NCBI RefSeq assembly: GCF_027497175.1
Contig: NZ_CP114901.1
Coordinates: forward strand, 310,001 to 374,000
Length of the DNA: 64,000 nt
Reading direction: 5' to 3'
Source: Verrucosispora sp. WMMD573
GTDB taxonomy: Bacteria; Actinomycetota; Actinomycetes; Mycobacteriales; Micromonosporaceae
The first letter of the stretch is position 1; each line of letters opens with the position of its first letter. Position numbers and translations under genes: made by a program. This document shows, piece by piece, positions 61,334 through 64,000 of this stretch. The notes under the pieces are model-generated. The model searched no databases and was not told the origin of the DNA. It worked only from the letters and a program-made list of their open reading frames with translations.

Positions 61334-62887
61334 TCACTCGTCGTCGATGTCGCTGGCTGGTGCGAGCGGCAGCCGTACCCGGAAGGTGGCGCCGCCACCC
61401 GGCGTCTCGGTCACCTCGACCGTGCCCTGGTGCACGGTCACCAGCGCGGCCACGATGGCGAGGCCGAGACCGGTGCCGGTGTTGCCGTCCGTCCGACGGG
61501 TACGCGAGGCGTCCACCCGATAGAAGCGCTCGAAGACCCGCTCCGCCTGCTCGGCGGTGAGCCCCGGCCCGGTGTCGGCCACCTCGATCACCGCCAGACT
61601 GCCGGGCTCCGCGTGCAGCCGCAACGTCACCGCCGCACCGGCCGGGGTGTGCCGCACCGCGTTGGTCATCAGGTTGCCGATCACCTGCCGCAGCCGGGCG
61701 TCGTCGCCGCGTACCACAAGGGGCCCCGAGCCGGGCTCGATCTCCAGCTCGATCCGCCGGTCCGGCGCCATCGCCCGGGCCGCCGCCACCGCGTCCGCGG
61801 CCAGCACCGGCAGTTCCACCGGGGCGAGCGAGAGCGGTCGTTCGCGATCCAGCCGGGCCAGCAGCAGCAGGTCCTCCACCAGCAGACCCATCCGGGCCGC
61901 CTCGTCCTCGATCCGGCGCAGCAGGTCGGAGGTCTTCTCCGGGGCACGGGCGGCACCCTGGCGGTACAGCTCGGCGAAGCCCCGGATGGTGGTCAGCGGG
62001 GTGCGCAGCTCGTGTGAGGCGTCCGCCACGAACTGGCGCATCCGTTCCTCGGAGCGGCGGGCCCGGGCCTCGGATGCGCGAGCACCCTCGGCAGCCTCCC
62101 GGGCGGCCACCTCGGCGGCCCGCGCCGCGGACTCCGACGCCGCCCGGGCGGTGAAGGCCAGCTCGATCTGACCGAGCATCGCGTTGAGTGCCCGGGAGAG
62201 CCGCCCCAGCTCCGAGGTCGGGCAGGGCTGACCGTCCTCCGGGTCGGGCACCCGTCGGCTGAGATCTCCGCCGGCGATGGCGGCGGCGGTGCGTTCGATC
62301 TCCACCAGCGGCTTGAGGCTGGTCCGGACGATCGCCGCCCCGATCGAGGCGAGCAGCACCAGGACCGCCCCACCGACCAGCAGGTCGATCCAGATGAGCC
62401 GCTTGACCGCCTGATCCACGTCGGTCAGGTGCTGCGCGATCGCCGCCCACTGACCGTTGGGCAACTCGGTGTACAGCACCCGCCAGCGCATGTCGCCGGC
62501 CCGGGCCCGGGCGGGGAACGGCTTCCCGGCCGCCTGCTCGAAGCCGGCGGCGTTCTCCGGCCAGGGCGGTAGGTCGTTGACGTCGAACCGCTTGGTGTCG
62601 AAGTAGACCCAGGAGACGGCGCCGGTCCGGCTGTCGGTGAAGACCACCAGGTAGTCGGTGGGCAGGTCGGTGCCGAACCGCTCGGCGCCGGCCACCTCTT
62701 CGAGGTTGTTGGCCGAGGTCGTCAGTTCCGCGTCCACCTGGTCGACCAGGTAGCTACGGAGAAAGATCGTGGTCAGCGAGGCGATCACCAGCAGCGCGGC
62801 GGCGACCAGGGTGAGCACGGCCGCGACCAGCTTGACCCGCAGCGGTACCGCGCGGAGCCAGAGCTTGCCCTGCTGAAGGGCGTTCAC
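61334..62887 (-). CDS. Envelope-stress-type sensor histidine kinase
   Basis: A 517-residue kinase. TM1 about 18-42, an extracytoplasmic sensor (about 43-165), TM2 about 166-188, HAMP (189-243), a charged Ala/Glu/Arg-rich coiled coil (245-285), then the dimerisation domain with phospho-accepting H292 (ASHELRTPLTT) and the ATPase with N, DTGPGL and GTGLGLAIV boxes. The GTG start overlaps the response-regulator stop. Gene order RR-HK-HtrA matches mprA-mprB-pepD, so it may sense cell-envelope damage. Confidence 0.93.
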   Translation of the reverse strand: MNALQQGKLWLRAVPLRVKLVAAVLTLVAAALLVIASLTTIFLRSYLVDQVDAELTTSANNLEEVAGAERFGTDLPTDYLVVFTDSRTGAVSWVYFDTKRFDVNDLPPWPENAAGFEQAAGKPFPARARAGDMRWRVLYTELPNGQWAAIAQHLTDVDQAVKRLIWIDLLVGGAVLVLLASIGAAIVRTSLKPLVEIERTAAAIAGGDLSRRVPDPEDGQPCPTSELGRLSRALNAMLGQIELAFTARAASESAARAAEVAAREAAEGARASEARARRSEERMRQFVADASHELRTPLTTIRGFAELYRQGAARAPEKTSDLLRRIEDEAARMGLLVEDLLLLARLDRERPLSLAPVELPVLAADAVAAARAMAPDRRIELEIEPGSGPLVVRGDDARLRQVIGNLMTNAVRHTPAGAAVTLRLHAEPGSLAVIEVADTGPGLTAEQAERVFERFYRVDASRTRRTDGNTGTGLGLAIVAALVTVHQGTVEVTETPGGGATFRVRLPLAPASDIDDE

Positions 62888-63585
62888 GCCGCCGGCTTGC
62901 GCAGGACGTACCCGACGCCGCGCAGGGTGTGGATCAGCCGGGGATCGGTCGTGTCGACCTTGCGACGCAGGTACGAGATGTACGACTCGACGATGTTGTC
63001 GTCGCCCCGGAAGTCGTAGTTCCACACGTGGTCGAGGATCTGCGCCTTCGACAGCACCCGGTTGGCGTTGAGCATCAGGTAGCGCAGCAGCTTGAACTCG
63101 GTCGGCGAGAGCTGCACCCGCTGACCGGCCCGGTACACCTCGTGGGTCTCCTCGTCCAACTCCAGGTCGGCGAAGGTGAGCCGGGCGGGTGCCTGATCGC
63201 CGGTGCTGGTGCGGCGCAGCACCGCCCGGATCCGGGCGGTCAGCTCCTCCAGGCTGAACGGCTTGGTCACGTAGTCGTCGCCGCCCAGGGTCAGCCCACG
63301 GATCTTGTCGTCGGTGGCGTCGCGGGCGGTGAGGAAGACCACCGGCGTACGCGTGCCGCCCTCGCGCATCATCCGGATCACCTCGAACCCGTCGAGGTCC
63401 GGCAGCATCACGTCGAGCACCACGAGGTCGGGACGATGATCCCGGGCCGCGCTCAGCGCGGCGCTGCCGCTGGTGGCGGTGGCCACGTCGAATCCCGCGA
63501 AGCGCAGGCTCGCGGAGAGCAGTTCGAGGATGTTCGGATCGTCCTCGACGACGAGAAGTCGCGCCTCGGTCTGGGTAGCGGCCAT
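62884..63585 (-). CDS. OmpR-family response regulator
   Basis: A 233-residue transcription factor. The receiver has acidic residues EDD (14-16), phospho-acceptor D58 (LVVLDVMLPDLDG), T in LTARD and K in VTKPF; the C-terminal winged helix contains LSPTEFKLLRYL and ESYISYLRRKVD. It would control the downstream protease and other envelope genes. The ATG at 63585 gives the canonical short N-terminus; ATGs at 63594-63597 in frame add three or four residues. Confidence 0.92.
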   Translation of the reverse strand: MAATQTEARLLVVEDDPNILELLSASLRFAGFDVATATSGSAALSAARDHRPDLVVLDVMLPDLDGFEVIRMMREGGTRTPVVFLTARDATDDKIRGLTLGGDDYVTKPFSLEELTARIRAVLRRTSTGDQAPARLTFADLELDEETHEVYRAGQRVQLSPTEFKLLRYLMLNANRVLSKAQILDHVWNYDFRGDDNIVESYISYLRRKVDTTDPRLIHTLRGVGYVLRKPAA

Positions 63586-63699
63586 GCCGCCCATCATCCG
63601 CGCAGACACTGCGCCTCTGCTGGGCGGATGCTGGAAAGAACCTGTGAGCGAACCAGGCGGACCCGCTGGTCCGGCCACCCGGTCACCCGGCCTCGACGG

Positions 63700-64000
63700 T
63701 CAGGCGGCCAGCGGCAACTCCCGCTCCGGCTCCCCCGCCGTCCCGGCGGGGGATGCCGCGGCCGGAGGCCGGGCCGGTACCGGCAGCACTGTCGCTGCGG
63801 GCCGCGCCGGCCGTCCGGGCACGGCGAGCACCGACGTCGGCTGCGGGACTGGCGTCGACGGTACGAGATGCACCGCCGACTCGGCGACCCGAGCCAGCGC
63901 CCGCCGGTCGGCGGACCGTCCCGGGTGCAACGGCGCGGCGATGTCGACGCAGACCGTCAACCTCCGGACCGCGAGCATCCGCCGCACCGATCGCACCAGG
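63700..64000 (-). CDS. Hypothetical protein, 5' end beyond window
   Basis: An open frame from the window edge to a stop at 63700, about 100 codons. The part seen is LTVCVDIAAPLHPGRSADRR followed by a Pro/Ala/Val-rich tail ending PERELPLAA. No motif is recognised. Frame choice rests on third-position GC and lack of an alternative. Bases 63586-63699 between it and the response regulator show no clear gene. Confidence 0.35.
   Translation of the reverse strand, partial: LVRSVRRMLAVRRLTVCVDIAAPLHPGRSADRRALARVAESAVHLVPSTPVPQPTSVLAVPGRPARPAATVLPVPARPPAAASPAGTAGEPERELPLAA

Overview
The window is high-GC actinobacterial chromosome, most likely from a Micromonospora-like member of the Micromonosporaceae. 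This rests on its composition and codon bias, GTG and TTG starts, the order tRNA-Arg/argS/lysA/hom/thrC ... thrB/rho/rpmE/prfA, and several leaderless-looking promoters with TANNNT about 6-7 nt before the start codon. The genus is an inference. No phage, CRISPR array, rRNA operon or intact insertion sequence is visible.

Left part (1-20 kb): a truncated GGDEF gene, then a mainly minus-strand core block holding prfA, rpmE, rho (with a long Arg/Asp/Glu repeat extension), thrB, thrC, hom, lysA and argS. A four-gene drug-efflux module (MFS, RND pump, ABC exporter and a divergent TetR) sits between thrC and thrB. The RND gene carries an apparent 3'-end frameshift. To the right of argS are two linked membrane-anchored proteins (DUF3105, DUF305), a small IS630-like transposase relative without visible catalytic acidic residues, and tRNA-Arg(CCG).

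Middle (21-31 kb): an orphan LigD-type polymerase, a PEP mutase/isocitrate lyase family enzyme, a TetR-MMPL transporter pair with two perfect tandem operators, an erythromycin-esterase-family protein, and an Erm-type 23S rRNA methyltransferase. Upstream of erm is a 37-codon leader ORF and mutually exclusive hairpins that look like a ribosome-sensing attenuator. Then come a Gfo/Idh oxidoreductase, two small membrane proteins and an SDR.

31-50 kb: carbohydrate and redox genes (GH13 trehalose-synthase-like enzyme, DUF1349 protein, secreted CBM2-GH18 chitinase and GH16-CBM6 glucanase), DedA, a YbdK-type ligase with a CoA-disulfide-reductase-like flavoprotein, a WGR plus beta-propeller protein, an aminoglycoside/hydroxyurea phosphotransferase relative, Nei glycosylase, a decayed SDR, a ddaH-rocD arginine catabolic pair, and a pterin dehydratase/FHA pair.

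50-64 kb: a minus-strand run of patatin, acyltransferase, cutA and a 1,233-residue multi-pass membrane protein; a Ser/Thr kinase with an atypical catalytic loop; a glycosyltransferase; a three-BON protein; and an envelope-stress set of response regulator, histidine kinase and HtrA protease arranged like mycobacterial mprA-mprB-pepD. Four intergenic sites carry long inverted repeats, several next to C- or G-tracts or gene remnants, which suggests a recurring intergenic element or terminator class.
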